NCBI GenBank assembly: GCA_030054245.1
Contig: JASGCH010000055.1
Location: forward strand, 168-7,726
Length of the DNA stretch: 7,559 nucleotides
DNA from: Gammaproteobacteria bacterium
GTDB taxonomy: Bacteria > Pseudomonadota > Gammaproteobacteria > Burkholderiales > Burkholderiaceae_C
Reading direction: 5' to 3'
The translations under genes and the position numbers were made by a program. The number at the start of each line of letters is the position of its first letter. The stretch's first letter is position 1. Shown piece after piece: positions 1-6,435 of this stretch. The notes under the pieces were generated by a model, which was not told the origin of the DNA, searched no databases, and saw only the letters and a list, made by a program, of their open reading frames with translations.

Positions 1-144
1 GTAAATCGCCATTTTCAGCCGGTTGACGCAGGCAACGCCGTAAATCGCCATTTTCAGCCGGTTGACGCAGGCAACGCCGTAAATCGCCATTTTCCGCGGG
101 TTGTGACGCAGGCAACGCCGTAAATCGCCATTTTCCGCCGGTTG
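1..144. repeat. Tandem array of ~39-bp repeat
   Basis: Direct head-to-tail repeats. Units 1 (1-39) and 2 (40-78) are identical. Unit 3 (79-119) is 41 bp and diverged in the middle, with TTTTCCGCGGGTTGTGACGC where units 1-2 have TTTTCAGCCGGTTGACGC. Unit 4 (120-144) is partial and ends at CCGCCGGTTG. Each unit starts GTAAATCGCCATTTTC, and the full units end GACGCAGGCAACGCC. There are no variable spacers, so this is a satellite-type array and not a CRISPR. Each full unit holds a small GTTG/CAAC inverted pair around ACGCAGG. The array probably continues past the left edge. It lies directly downstream of the stop codon of the substrate-binding protein gene, where a terminator would be expected; no ordinary terminator is visible. 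Confidence 0.93.
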
Positions 145-147
145 TTT

Positions 148-1365
148 TTACTTAAACTCAAATTGCTGGTTACTCGTGGGGTTCTTTCTCAAATCACAGA
201 CTTCACGCGTTTCTTGAGGTTGCCTTTGTGAGGAGGTCATCTTCACTTCCAATTTTTGATTCTTCATTTCCATAACATGCACATCGAGGATGGCGTGATG
301 AGTGGGACCATCAATGGTGATTTTGCCAGAAGGAGCATCTATCGAAAATCCAGCTTCCAAAACTTTGGTAACCGCTTCACGGTCTAGGGTGCCGGCTTTG
401 TTGGCCGCAGCTGCCCACAATTTGCAGGTTTGGTATTGAGAACACGCGATTTCATTGATGTCTTTGTCCGAACCATAAGCTTTGACCCAATTGGCCACAA
501 AGGCTTTATTCATCGGGGTGTTGATTTGGGACGAGTAGTTGTAAGCGACCAAAATCCCATTGCCTTCGTCCGCAGTTAAAATTTGTTGCTCATTACCAAC
601 TCCCAGAGTCGTCGAAGTCATGGGAATTTTTGCCTTCATACCAGCGGCGGCCCATTGACGGAAAAAGGACAGGTGGGCACCACCTACTAAGGCGGTGATC
701 AAAAAGTCTGGCTTGGCGTCTTGAATTTTTTTAATGGTGGCATTAAAATCAGACACATTCAAAGGAAAGAAATCCGTGCCAACTATGCTCCCGCCACCCG
801 TTTGTACATACTTGGTAAACCATTTAGCCATGTATTGCCCGTAGTTGTAATCGGCGGCTAAGATATAGCCTTTTTTGGCGTTAAAAGCTTTCATGGCGTA
901 AGGTATGAGTACTTCAACTTGTTGAGCTGGTGTTAATCCAGTTAAAAAGTTATTTCTGTCACAAACGCCACCTTCGTACAGAGGGGTATAAAAATACAAA
1001 GTTTTTTCACGGTTTAACAAAGGCCGTATAGCCTCCCTCGAGGCAGATAAAATTCCACCCATCACCAGATCGACTTTGTCTTGACGGGTGAGTTGTTGCG
1101 CCGACTTGGTATAGTTGGCTATATCCGATTGGGTGTCTAAGCTGATAATTTTAACTTTTCTACCCACTACCCCACCGGCCGCGTTGATTTCGTTGACGGC
1201 CAATTCAAGCCCTTTGAGCATGGGCTTGCCGTACCCCTCAAAAATACCGGATAAATCCAGTAAACTGCCCAATTTGATATCATCTGCGGCCTGAACCGAA
1301 CTCCACATTAGGGGGAGGCTGGAGGCACCAGCTAAGGTTAACAATTGCCTACGGTCTAATTGCAT
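148..1365 (-). CDS. ABC transporter substrate-binding protein, urea/short-chain amide type (UrtA/FmdD-like)
   Basis: 405-residue periplasmic binding protein of the Peripla_BP_5/6 type (LivJ/UrtA/AmiC superfamily), which captures a small solute and delivers it to a membrane permease. Residues 1-26 form a signal peptide with twin arginines at 5-6 (DRRQLLTLAG), suggestive of Tat export, and a likely VQA|ADD cleavage site. The mature protein opens with the family start IKLGSLLDLSG (30-40). Typical segments follow: EINAAGGVVGRKV (59-71), TLYFYTPLYEGGVCDRN (122-138) and AADYNYGQ (170-177), then VGGAHLSFFRQWAAAGMK (227-244) and a SGKITIDGPTHH segment (346-357). These match the urea/formamide branch better than the branched-chain amino acid branch. 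The start is supported by a good Shine-Dalgarno site, TAGGAG, 7 nt upstream (1373-1378). No permease or ATPase gene is visible, so the substrate is unproven. It lies 63 nt after the flotillin gene and may be co-transcribed with it. Confidence 0.85.
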   Translation of the reverse strand: MQLDRRQLLTLAGASSLPLMWSSVQAADDIKLGSLLDLSGIFEGYGKPMLKGLELAVNEINAAGGVVGRKVKIISLDTQSDIANYTKSAQQLTRQDKVDLVMGGILSASREAIRPLLNREKTLYFYTPLYEGGVCDRNNFLTGLTPAQQVEVLIPYAMKAFNAKKGYILAADYNYGQYMAKWFTKYVQTGGGSIVGTDFFPLNVSDFNATIKKIQDAKPDFLITALVGGAHLSFFRQWAAAGMKAKIPMTSTTLGVGNEQQILTADEGNGILVAYNYSSQINTPMNKAFVANWVKAYGSDKDINEIACSQYQTCKLWAAAANKAGTLDREAVTKVLEAGFSIDAPSGKITIDGPTHHAILDVHVMEMKNQKLEVKMTSSQRQPQETREVCDLRKNPTSNQQFEFK

Positions 1366-1372
1366 ACAGTTG

Positions 1373-1378
1373 CTCCTA
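1373..1378 (-). promoter_or_regulatory. Ribosome binding site of the substrate-binding protein gene
   Basis: On the minus strand TAGGAG lies 7 nt before the ATG at 1365. It is a near-consensus site and fixes the start; the flotillin, rpsP and trmD genes in this window lack one this clear. Confidence 0.75.
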
Positions 1379-1428
1379 AAATAAAAAAATAATTGAATAA
1401 AACGGTTTTAAGCGGCTTTGCAAACCCT

Positions 1429-2979
1429 TTATTGATCTTTGGATGGGGGTATTTTGGACTGCAATTGATCACCTAAGATATGACCAATTTTATCCATTAC
1501 TGGCATACGCAAGGCCAGGTCTAAAATGCTATTGACGATCTGATTCGAGGGAGATGAATCGGTTACGCCCATGCCGTTTGCAGATTGGCCGAAGCCACTA
1601 AAATGATTGATTTTAATCGACTCAATTTTTTCTGCAGGTTTTACCAATTGTTCGGCTAGTTTGGGCATAGTTTGCAGTCTTTGGATTTCGATTTTATGCA
1701 ATAAAATTCTTTCTGAGGTCGTGTTTTCGGCACCGATTAAAGCCGCCCGCCCCAAGGCCTCCAATTCCATACGCGTTTTTTCTGTTTGGGCCTGCATGAC
1801 CTGTACTTCTGCTTGGGCTTGGGCTTCTGTCGTGGCGATCGAAGCTTGGGTTTGGGCTTTTAGGAGAGCTAGTTCATTGTCTTTGCCTACCCTAATGTGA
1901 GCGATTTCTTTTTCACGCAAAATGGCTTGTTTTTCTTGCGCTAATTTGGTTTGTTCTTGAGCGACTAAAATGCCAGACTTGGCGGTTTCTACTTGTGCCA
2001 TGGTGGCAATCTCGGCAATTTGTTTTTCTGCCAATTGCATGGCAAACTGTACTTTTAAGACTTGGATTTGTAATTCATTTTCTTGTTTGATTTGCTCTAA
2101 CTCCTTTTGTTTATTAAATTCAGCTTTTTGCGATTCAAACTCACTGTGTATGCGTTCCAAGTTGGCTAAGCGTTTGGCTTCTTCTTGGGATCGTACCATC
2201 TGGGTATTTTGTTCAACTTTGGCTTGTGTTAGCACTAAATCTAATTGTAATTGAGCAACTTGTTGTTCTCTTTCAATGTCTAACTTGCGCTTAAAAGCGT
2301 TGAGTTGGGTTTGTCTGACAGATACATCCGCGTCAGCCTCAATTTCTATGCGTTTCTTTTTGTGGTTAGAGACAATTTCTGCCAAATTCCGCATACCTAC
2401 GGCATTAAAAGCATTGTTTTCAGCCACCTGAGCAAAAGAGGCTTGATCTATACGGGTAATCGACACCGACTCCATAAGTAAACCTACATGTTGCAGGTCT
2501 TCATGCAACTGAGCTTTGATTTTTTTGACAAAATCCCCACGATTTTGATGCAGGGTTTCCATAGACACCATAGCCACTGAGGCTTGGATGGCGTCTAACA
2601 TGGGGGCATAAAGAAACTTGTCCAAAGATTCGCTTTGTAACACATCCATCCCAAAGGACTGCGCGGCTGTGGCTACGCCTTCGGCGTTGGGAGCAACTCG
2701 TACATGAAATTCCACCTCCATCTCCATACGCAACTTATCTTGGGTGATAAGATTATGCTGGCAATGAATGTGCATGCGTTGGGTGCGCATATTGATTTCT
2801 TCGATGCGGTGTAAAAACGGCAAGGCAAAAATACCCCCATCTAAGACCACTTTTTGCCCACCAGCTCCAGTACGCACCAAAGCCCTTTCTTTGGTTGATT
2901 TGAAATAATAATTTTGTAAAATGATGATAAAAACCACCAAAGCCACCAGAAGTACAATAATCCAAGTTAGCCAAGACAT
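1429..2979 (-). CDS. Flotillin family protein (YqiK-like, SPFH/band 7)
   Basis: 516-residue membrane scaffold protein. Residues 4-21 are a single hydrophobic N-terminal anchor (WLTWIIVLLVALVVFIII). The SPFH/band 7 domain follows at about 26-205, including the family-like ALVRTGAGGQKVVLDGG (33-49), a TQDKLRMEMEVEFHVRV stretch and ISITRIDQ-like SVSITRIDQ (171-179). Residues ~205-410 form a long Ala/Gln/Glu/Lys-rich coiled coil typical of flotillins. The C-terminal part has PAEKIESIKINHFSGFGQ (448-465), a hallmark of the YqiK/flotillin group. Length is close to E. coli YqiK (about 550). Flotillins oligomerise on the cytoplasmic membrane and organise functional microdomains. E. coli yqiK sits next to yqiJ (NfeD-like), but no such gene precedes this one; instead there is a ~300-bp gene-free region. 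No clear Shine-Dalgarno site is seen before the ATG. It is followed by the binding-protein gene on the same strand. Confidence 0.9.
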   Translation of the reverse strand: MSWLTWIIVLLVALVVFIIILQNYYFKSTKERALVRTGAGGQKVVLDGGIFALPFLHRIEEINMRTQRMHIHCQHNLITQDKLRMEMEVEFHVRVAPNAEGVATAAQSFGMDVLQSESLDKFLYAPMLDAIQASVAMVSMETLHQNRGDFVKKIKAQLHEDLQHVGLLMESVSITRIDQASFAQVAENNAFNAVGMRNLAEIVSNHKKKRIEIEADADVSVRQTQLNAFKRKLDIEREQQVAQLQLDLVLTQAKVEQNTQMVRSQEEAKRLANLERIHSEFESQKAEFNKQKELEQIKQENELQIQVLKVQFAMQLAEKQIAEIATMAQVETAKSGILVAQEQTKLAQEKQAILREKEIAHIRVGKDNELALLKAQTQASIATTEAQAQAEVQVMQAQTEKTRMELEALGRAALIGAENTTSERILLHKIEIQRLQTMPKLAEQLVKPAEKIESIKINHFSGFGQSANGMGVTDSSPSNQIVNSILDLALRMPVMDKIGHILGDQLQSKIPPSKDQ

Positions 2980-3277
2980 GATTTTAAAAATGGATGAAAT
3001 AAAAATGGATTCTTAGCGCAAACTTTGAACGGGTGATTCGACTTGGATCTAGCTAAAATGTTATGCAAGGCTAGCACTGTCTTGTCCTCATTGGCGACGG
3101 GGTCTTTGACCAGCCTACTACTTGGACATTATACCTATTATGAGGTGTTTCTTGAGTCGGTCACCTAATTTTTTTAACCTAAGACCCATTCATAGCAGAA
3201 TAAAGACTATAAGAGACCTTGGCACCATCGGCTGGTGTTGCGGTTACACCTCCGCGAGCTATTCTTGCATAACGACT
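2980..3277. other. Gene-free region between moaC and the flotillin gene
   Basis: About 300 bp with no convincing gene, tRNA or insertion sequence. It contains a possible promoter for the flotillin gene and an imperfect palindrome around 3127-3142. A 10-bp direct repeat, AAAAATGGAT, occurs at 2986-2995 and 3001-3010. A small hairpin (CACCA/TGGTG, 3223-3237) lies downstream of moaC but lacks a following T-run on that strand. On the minus strand the moaC frame stays open for 32 codons past its TGA (to about 3182), and another frame is open for about 50 codons with no ATG. Both may be chance or decayed coding sequence. Confidence 0.6.
3128..3133 (-). promoter_or_regulatory. Possible -10 element for the flotillin gene
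   Basis: The minus strand reads TATAAT, a perfect sigma-70 -10 hexamer, about 150 nt upstream of the flotillin ATG. No good -35 hexamer is found at 16-18 nt. The hexamer lies within an imperfect 16-bp palindrome (3127-3142), so it could be regulated there. Position and hexamer are the only evidence. Confidence 0.25.
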
Positions 3278-3754
3278 TCAACTGGCTTGATAAGGTCCTG
3301 AGGTGCCACCTAATTTTTCAGCCAGATGAATGTTGTGAATACGCATAGCACGATCTCTGGCTTTACACATATCGTAGATGGTGAGTAAAGCCGCTGAAAC
3401 TGCACACAAAGCCTCCATTTCGACACCGGTCTTACCATGGGTGCTGACACTGACTGCACAATTCACGCAATGGTTAATGGGGTCACAATCAAACTCGACC
3501 TGGATTTTTTCGATAAATAAGGGATGACACAAGGGTATCCATTCGCTGGTTTTTTTACTGGCTTGAATCGCCGCTATGCGGGCAACTCCTAAAACATCGC
3601 CTTTGGCATGCTCAATACGCCTAATTTTTTCTAAAGTTTCCGGCAACATGTAAATCTGCCCTTTGGCGATAGCTAAGCGATAGCTACTGGCTTTGTCACC
3701 TACATCAACCATTTGAGCTTGTCCATATTGGTCAAAATGATTAAATTCTTTCAT
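3278..3754 (-). CDS. moaC: Cyclic pyranopterin monophosphate synthase MoaC
   Basis: 158-residue cytoplasmic enzyme of molybdenum cofactor biosynthesis. Together with the radical-SAM enzyme MoaA it converts GTP to cyclic pyranopterin monophosphate. Length and numbering match E. coli MoaC (161 aa). All expected active-site residues are present: Lys51 (AKGDV), His77 (PLCHPL), Glu112 and Glu114 (GKTGVEMEAL), Asp128 and Lys131 (TIYDMCKA). The N-terminal family pattern MVDVGDKA is at 15-22. The ATG overlaps the trmD stop by 4 nt (ATGA), so translation is probably coupled to trmD. No other molybdopterin gene lies in the window. The position after trmD, normally held by rplS, is unusual. Confidence 0.96.
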   Translation of the reverse strand: MKEFNHFDQYGQAQMVDVGDKASSYRLAIAKGQIYMLPETLEKIRRIEHAKGDVLGVARIAAIQASKKTSEWIPLCHPLFIEKIQVEFDCDPINHCVNCAVSVSTHGKTGVEMEALCAVSAALLTIYDMCKARDRAMRIHNIHLAEKLGGTSGPYQAS

Positions 3755-4455
3755 GGTTTGTCAGGAATGAGATCTGGTCGAAATTCCTCAGTCAAAGTTT
3801 TGCTTTGCCAAGAACGCCAAGCTCCAATGTTTTTATGATGACCCGATAGGAGGACTTCGGGTACGGGTTGTCCTTGCCAAATTTCTGGACGGGTATAGTG
3901 CGGATAATCTAATTGTCCTTGTAAATCTTGCTGAAAACTCTCTTCTTTGAGACTGTCGCTCGAATGGAGTACTCCCGGCAATAAACGCAAAAGTGCTTCT
4001 AAAAAGACCATAGTAGGGAGTTCACCACCTGACAAAACATAATCTCCTATACTTAATACATGATCCACATACTGATCTATAAATCTTTGGTCCACACCTT
4101 CGTAGCGACCACACAAAATAATGCCACCTGCCGAATCGACCCATGGGTTCACCGTCGCTTGGGTTAATAGAGGAGCACTGGGAGTAAAATAAATCAGTGG
4201 GCAAGTCGCGCCGTCGATTCTGTGCTGACGGATGACTTGCAGGCATTGCCAAAGTGGCTCTGCCATCAAGACCATACCCGGACCCCCTCCATACGGGCGG
4301 TCGTCCACCCGACCTTTATTTTCAGCTGGAGCGTAAGTGCGTGGATTCCAATAATGCAACTCTACCAGACCTTGGGTTATGGCCCGACGGATCACCCCCT
4401 TTGAGAAATAAGGTGAAAAGACTTCAGGAAATAAACTGATCACATCCCAGCGCAT
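3751..4455 (-). CDS. trmD: tRNA (guanine(37)-N1)-methyltransferase TrmD
   Basis: SpoU-TrmD (SPOUT) family enzyme that uses S-adenosylmethionine to methylate G37 next to the anticodon, preventing +1 frameshifting. With the start at 4455 it has 234 residues and begins MRWDVISLFPEVF, as the family does. The frame stays open upstream to an ATG at 4494, but that adds 13 unrelated residues and overlaps rimM. A GAAGAA-like site precedes the chosen start, 16 nt after rimM. Motifs seen: VDDRPYGGGPGMVL (50-63), LCGRYEGVDQRF (114-125), IGDYVLSGGELP (136-147, the knot that binds AdoMet) and LDYPHYTRPEIW (182-193). Arg157 corresponds to the E. coli catalytic Arg154. The residue matching catalytic Asp169 is Glu172 (KEESF where EDSF is usual), a conservative but notable change. 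The C-terminal domain is a little short (E. coli has 255 aa). Confidence 0.96.
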   Translation of the reverse strand: MRWDVISLFPEVFSPYFSKGVIRRAITQGLVELHYWNPRTYAPAENKGRVDDRPYGGGPGMVLMAEPLWQCLQVIRQHRIDGATCPLIYFTPSAPLLTQATVNPWVDSAGGIILCGRYEGVDQRFIDQYVDHVLSIGDYVLSGGELPTMVFLEALLRLLPGVLHSSDSLKEESFQQDLQGQLDYPHYTRPEIWQGQPVPEVLLSGHHKNIGAWRSWQSKTLTEEFRPDLIPDKP

Positions 4456-4471
4456 TTTCTTCAATGTATGG

Positions 4472-5116
4472 TTAATAATCCAATTGCCAGTCAACCATAA
4501 TGCAATTCTGCAAAATATCTACTTGATCTATATAGTGTGCTATGAATGGAATGAGCATTTTTTTATCTTCATGGTGGACCACCAATAAATCCTGTGCGCC
4601 AGCATTCATGATACTGCCTACTCTACCAAGAAGCAGACCTTGGCGGTTGTACACGGTTAAGCCGATTAAGTCGATCCAATAATATTCATTGTGGAGGGGA
4701 GGGGGCAAATGGGATCGTTCTACATAGACTTCCCAACCGATCCAAGATTCGGCCATTTCTTTATGGTACAAACCTTTGAATTTAATGCGTAACCCTTTGT
4801 GAGCAGGCTGAACTTGGTCGATTTTAGCCAGAATACCCAAAGTGGGTGGCGGGTGAGAAGTATCGACCCTAGGTAAGGATAACCAGCAATCGGTTAATGT
4901 ATGCCATAAGTGACTCCCGTGGTTGTACAATTTTAGGTTGATCCACCCTCGAACCCCCCATGTACTGACAATTTCCCCGTAGAGGATGCTATTGGTTGGT
5001 AAATTTTGCTGGGGTGCAGAGCCAAGTTGGTATTCTTGAGCTTTGGGTTGTGCAGTCATGGGGGCGTGCTGGTTACTCATTTTTATTGAAGCTATTGTGC
5101 ACGGGTTTGCCAGCAT
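4472..5116 (-). CDS. rimM: Ribosome maturation factor RimM
   Basis: Assists assembly of the 30S subunit head, binding ribosomal protein S19 and aiding 16S rRNA 3'-domain maturation. 214 residues from the start used here. The N-terminal RimM domain begins around residue 45 (ILYGEIVSTWGVRGWINLK), and the C-terminal PRC barrel around 144 (EYYWIDLIGLTVYN), with QDLLVVHHE (175-183), MLIPFI (187-192) and the closing MVDWQLDY. The start is uncertain: ATG at 5116 follows rpsP by 12 nt and has GGGAG very close to it; internal ATGs at 5080 and 5059 would give 202 or 195 residues, without clear ribosome sites. With the long start the N-terminal extension before the conserved part is about 30 residues longer than in E. 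coli. It lies between rpsP and trmD in the standard order. Confidence 0.93.
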   Translation of the reverse strand: MLANPCTIASIKMSNQHAPMTAQPKAQEYQLGSAPQQNLPTNSILYGEIVSTWGVRGWINLKLYNHGSHLWHTLTDCWLSLPRVDTSHPPPTLGILAKIDQVQPAHKGLRIKFKGLYHKEMAESWIGWEVYVERSHLPPPLHNEYYWIDLIGLTVYNRQGLLLGRVGSIMNAGAQDLLVVHHEDKKMLIPFIAHYIDQVDILQNCIMVDWQLDY

Positions 5117-5128
5117 TCTCCCAGCGGG

Positions 5129-5383
5129 TTAAGCCAACAGAGGGTTTTTATGGATGCGCTTGACCAGTTTAACTACTGTATCCGAGGCTTGTGCTCCGGT
5201 ATTTTGCCAATGCTTCAAACGCTCCAAATTAATCGATAAGGAGTCAGCACTTTCTTTGAGAGGGTTATAATACCCCAATCGCTCTATAAACCTGCCGTCG
5301 CGCGGTGAGCGTTTGTCGGCGACAACGATGTGGTAAAAAGGACGGGATTTGGCACCCGCGCGCGCTAATCTGATGACAACCAT
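5129..5383 (-). CDS. rpsP: 30S ribosomal protein S16
   Basis: 84-residue small-subunit ribosomal protein, needed for 30S assembly. The start at 5383 gives the canonical MVVIRLARAGAKSRPFYHIV, followed by VADKRSPRDGRFIERLGYYNP (21-41) and a C-terminal half with ERLKHWQNTGAQASDTV (54-70). The length is normal for the family. An in-frame ATG further up (5437) would add 18 unrelated residues that run through the promoter region, so it is rejected. It is the first gene of the rpsP-rimM-trmD-moaC operon. The ATG has no clear Shine-Dalgarno site (AATTCCACA precedes it). Confidence 0.97.
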   Translation of the reverse strand: MVVIRLARAGAKSRPFYHIVVADKRSPRDGRFIERLGYYNPLKESADSLSINLERLKHWQNTGAQASDTVVKLVKRIHKNPLLA

Positions 5384-5419
5384 TGTGGAATTGAAATATA
5401 TAATATAAGTACACCTGAA

Positions 5420-5448
5420 TTGGCTATTGTACCACATCGGTCAAGAAT
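5420..5448 (+). promoter_or_regulatory. Possible promoter of the MAPEG-GNAT pair
   Basis: TTGGCT (5420-5425) and AAGAAT (5443-5448) are separated by 17 bp, each matching four of six consensus bases. The site would overlap the rpsP promoter on the other strand. The support is weak; the main argument is the divergent gene arrangement. Confidence 0.22.
5426..5434 (-). promoter_or_regulatory. Possible extended -10 promoter of the rpsP operon
   Basis: The minus strand reads TGGTACAAT, an extended -10 form (TGn followed by TACAAT, one mismatch from TATAAT), which would start transcription about 35 nt before the rpsP ATG. The -35 region is poor, as is usual for extended -10 promoters. A very AT-rich stretch follows (5390-5408). 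It lies in the 104-bp gap between divergent genes. Confidence 0.4.
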
Positions 5449-5487
5449 GGAAGAGATTTTTAAAAGGAATTTTTAAACTAGCAAAAC

Positions 5488-5880
5488 ATGATGCCCTACA
5501 TAATACCTAGCTATTCGGCTATTTTGGCTTTGCTTTTCCTTTATTTAAGTGTTTACACTATAAAGATGCGTCGAAAGGCTCAAGTGTCTTTGGGCGATAA
5601 TAACCAACCGGAATTATTGACCGCCATTCGTGCACACGCTAATTTTAGCGAGTATGTTCCCTTATCGCTGATTCTCCTAGGATTTTTGGAGTTACAGGGT
5701 GTATTCCCGTGGGCTTTGCACTTTTTAGGCGTGGCTTTATTGGTGGGTCGTTGCTTGCACGCTATAGGCTTAACTCAGGGAGTCATGCGATTCCGGGTGT
5801 TGGGCATGGTTCTTACGATGATGGTATTGGTGGTAGCGAGTGTCTGGTTGTTGTGGAGGTGTTTACCATCTATGTTTTAA
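5488..5880 (+). CDS. MAPEG family membrane protein
   Basis: 130-residue integral membrane protein of the MAPEG family (membrane-associated proteins in eicosanoid and glutathione metabolism); bacterial members are mostly uncharacterised, some with glutathione transferase or peroxidase activity. About four hydrophobic segments are visible: 6-26, 56-70, 73-90 and 104-124. The family signature AIRAHANFSEYVPLSLILLGFLE spans 47-69, with Arg48, His50, Asn52 and Glu55 in the usual positions; GRCLHAIGL follows (87-95). The ATG at 5488 is directly followed by a second ATG, and either could be used. AAGGAA at 5464-5469 is too far away to be a good ribosome site. The length is normal. The acetyltransferase gene begins 4 nt after its stop, so the two are likely co-transcribed. 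The substrate cannot be read from the sequence. Confidence 0.88.
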   Translation: MMPYIIPSYSAILALLFLYLSVYTIKMRRKAQVSLGDNNQPELLTAIRAHANFSEYVPLSLILLGFLELQGVFPWALHFLGVALLVGRCLHAIGLTQGVMRFRVLGMVLTMMVLVVASVWLLWRCLPSMF

Positions 5881-5884
5881 GACC

Positions 5885-6427
5885 ATGACTTCTCATCTTA
5901 TTGTGCGTCCGAGCGAAGACCGAGACCTGGCAAGTATTACCACCCTTTACGCTCACCATGTCTTGTATGGTACGGGTACCTTTGAATTAGAGCCTCCTTC
6001 GGAAGCAGAAATGCTTGCTAGGCGTACGGCTATACTGGCACAAAAGCGCCCCTATTTGGTGGCGGAAAAGTCGGGACAAGTGGTCGGATTTTGTTATGCT
6101 GGCATGTTCCGCACCCGCTCGGCTTATGCACATACGCTAGAAGATTCAGTGTATGTGGACGATCAATGGCAACATCGTGGTATTGGTCAGGCTTTGATGT
6201 GGGAATTATTACGCATCCTTAGTCAACAAGGCGTTAGACAAATATTGGCTTTAATTGGTGATAGCCAAAATATAGGCTCGGTGCAACTCCATCGTCGATT
6301 GGGGTTTCAACAGGTTGGTACTTTGCCCGCAGTCGGTTGGAAGTTTGACCGCTGGCTAGATGTCGTGGTCATGCAAAAAGCTCTGGGCTATGGTGCGAGT
6401 TTACCACCCGTGGTTTCTTTGGAGTAA
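5885..6427 (+). CDS. GNAT N-acetyltransferase, phosphinothricin/methionine sulfone acetyltransferase type (YncA/MddA-like)
   Basis: 180-residue acetyl-CoA-dependent N-acetyltransferase of the PAT/YncA group, whose members acetylate toxic amino acid analogues such as phosphinothricin, methionine sulfone or sulfoximine. The family pattern is present: IVRPSEDRDLASITTLYAHH (6-25) and EDSVYVDDQWQHRGIGQAL (86-104). Within the latter, QHRGIG is the acetyl-CoA pyrophosphate loop (Q/RxxGxG/A). IGDSQNIGSVQLHRRLGF follows (124-141), then VGWKFDRWLDVVVMQ (150-164), the WLD signature of this group. The start at 5885 follows the MAPEG stop by 4 nt; an open frame upstream to 5840 overlaps the MAPEG gene and adds unrelated residues. 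No clear Shine-Dalgarno is seen, so translation may be coupled. True substrate is unknown. Confidence 0.9.
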   Translation: MTSHLIVRPSEDRDLASITTLYAHHVLYGTGTFELEPPSEAEMLARRTAILAQKRPYLVAEKSGQVVGFCYAGMFRTRSAYAHTLEDSVYVDDQWQHRGIGQALMWELLRILSQQGVRQILALIGDSQNIGSVQLHRRLGFQQVGTLPAVGWKFDRWLDVVVMQKALGYGASLPPVVSLE

Positions 6428-6435
6428 GAGGGCTA

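Noticed and set aside
1..123. End of a plus-strand gene entering from the left (frame VNRHFQPVDAGNA repeated, stop at 121-123)
   Set aside because: It consists wholly of the repeat, the frame ends by a shift in the 41-bp unit, and another frame on the minus strand is equally open.
1..144. CRISPR array
   Set aside because: The repeats are directly adjacent with no variable spacers, and unit differences are point changes within the repeat itself.
1607..2254. Open frames on the plus strand of 97 and 94 codons
   Set aside because: They lie antisense to the flotillin coiled coil, whose biased composition keeps the opposite strand open; the peptides resemble nothing known.
3143..3175. Rho-independent terminator (AGGTG/CACCT stem followed by seven T on the plus strand)
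   Set aside because: The stem is only 5 bp with a 14-nt loop, and no plus-strand gene lies upstream to terminate.
4022..4439. Short open frames on both strands within trmD
   Set aside because: trmD is complete and conserved through this stretch, so these are overlapping-frame shadows.
5384..5437. Extended rpsP start at 5437
   Set aside because: The extra 18 residues are not found in S16 proteins and fall in the AT-rich promoter region.
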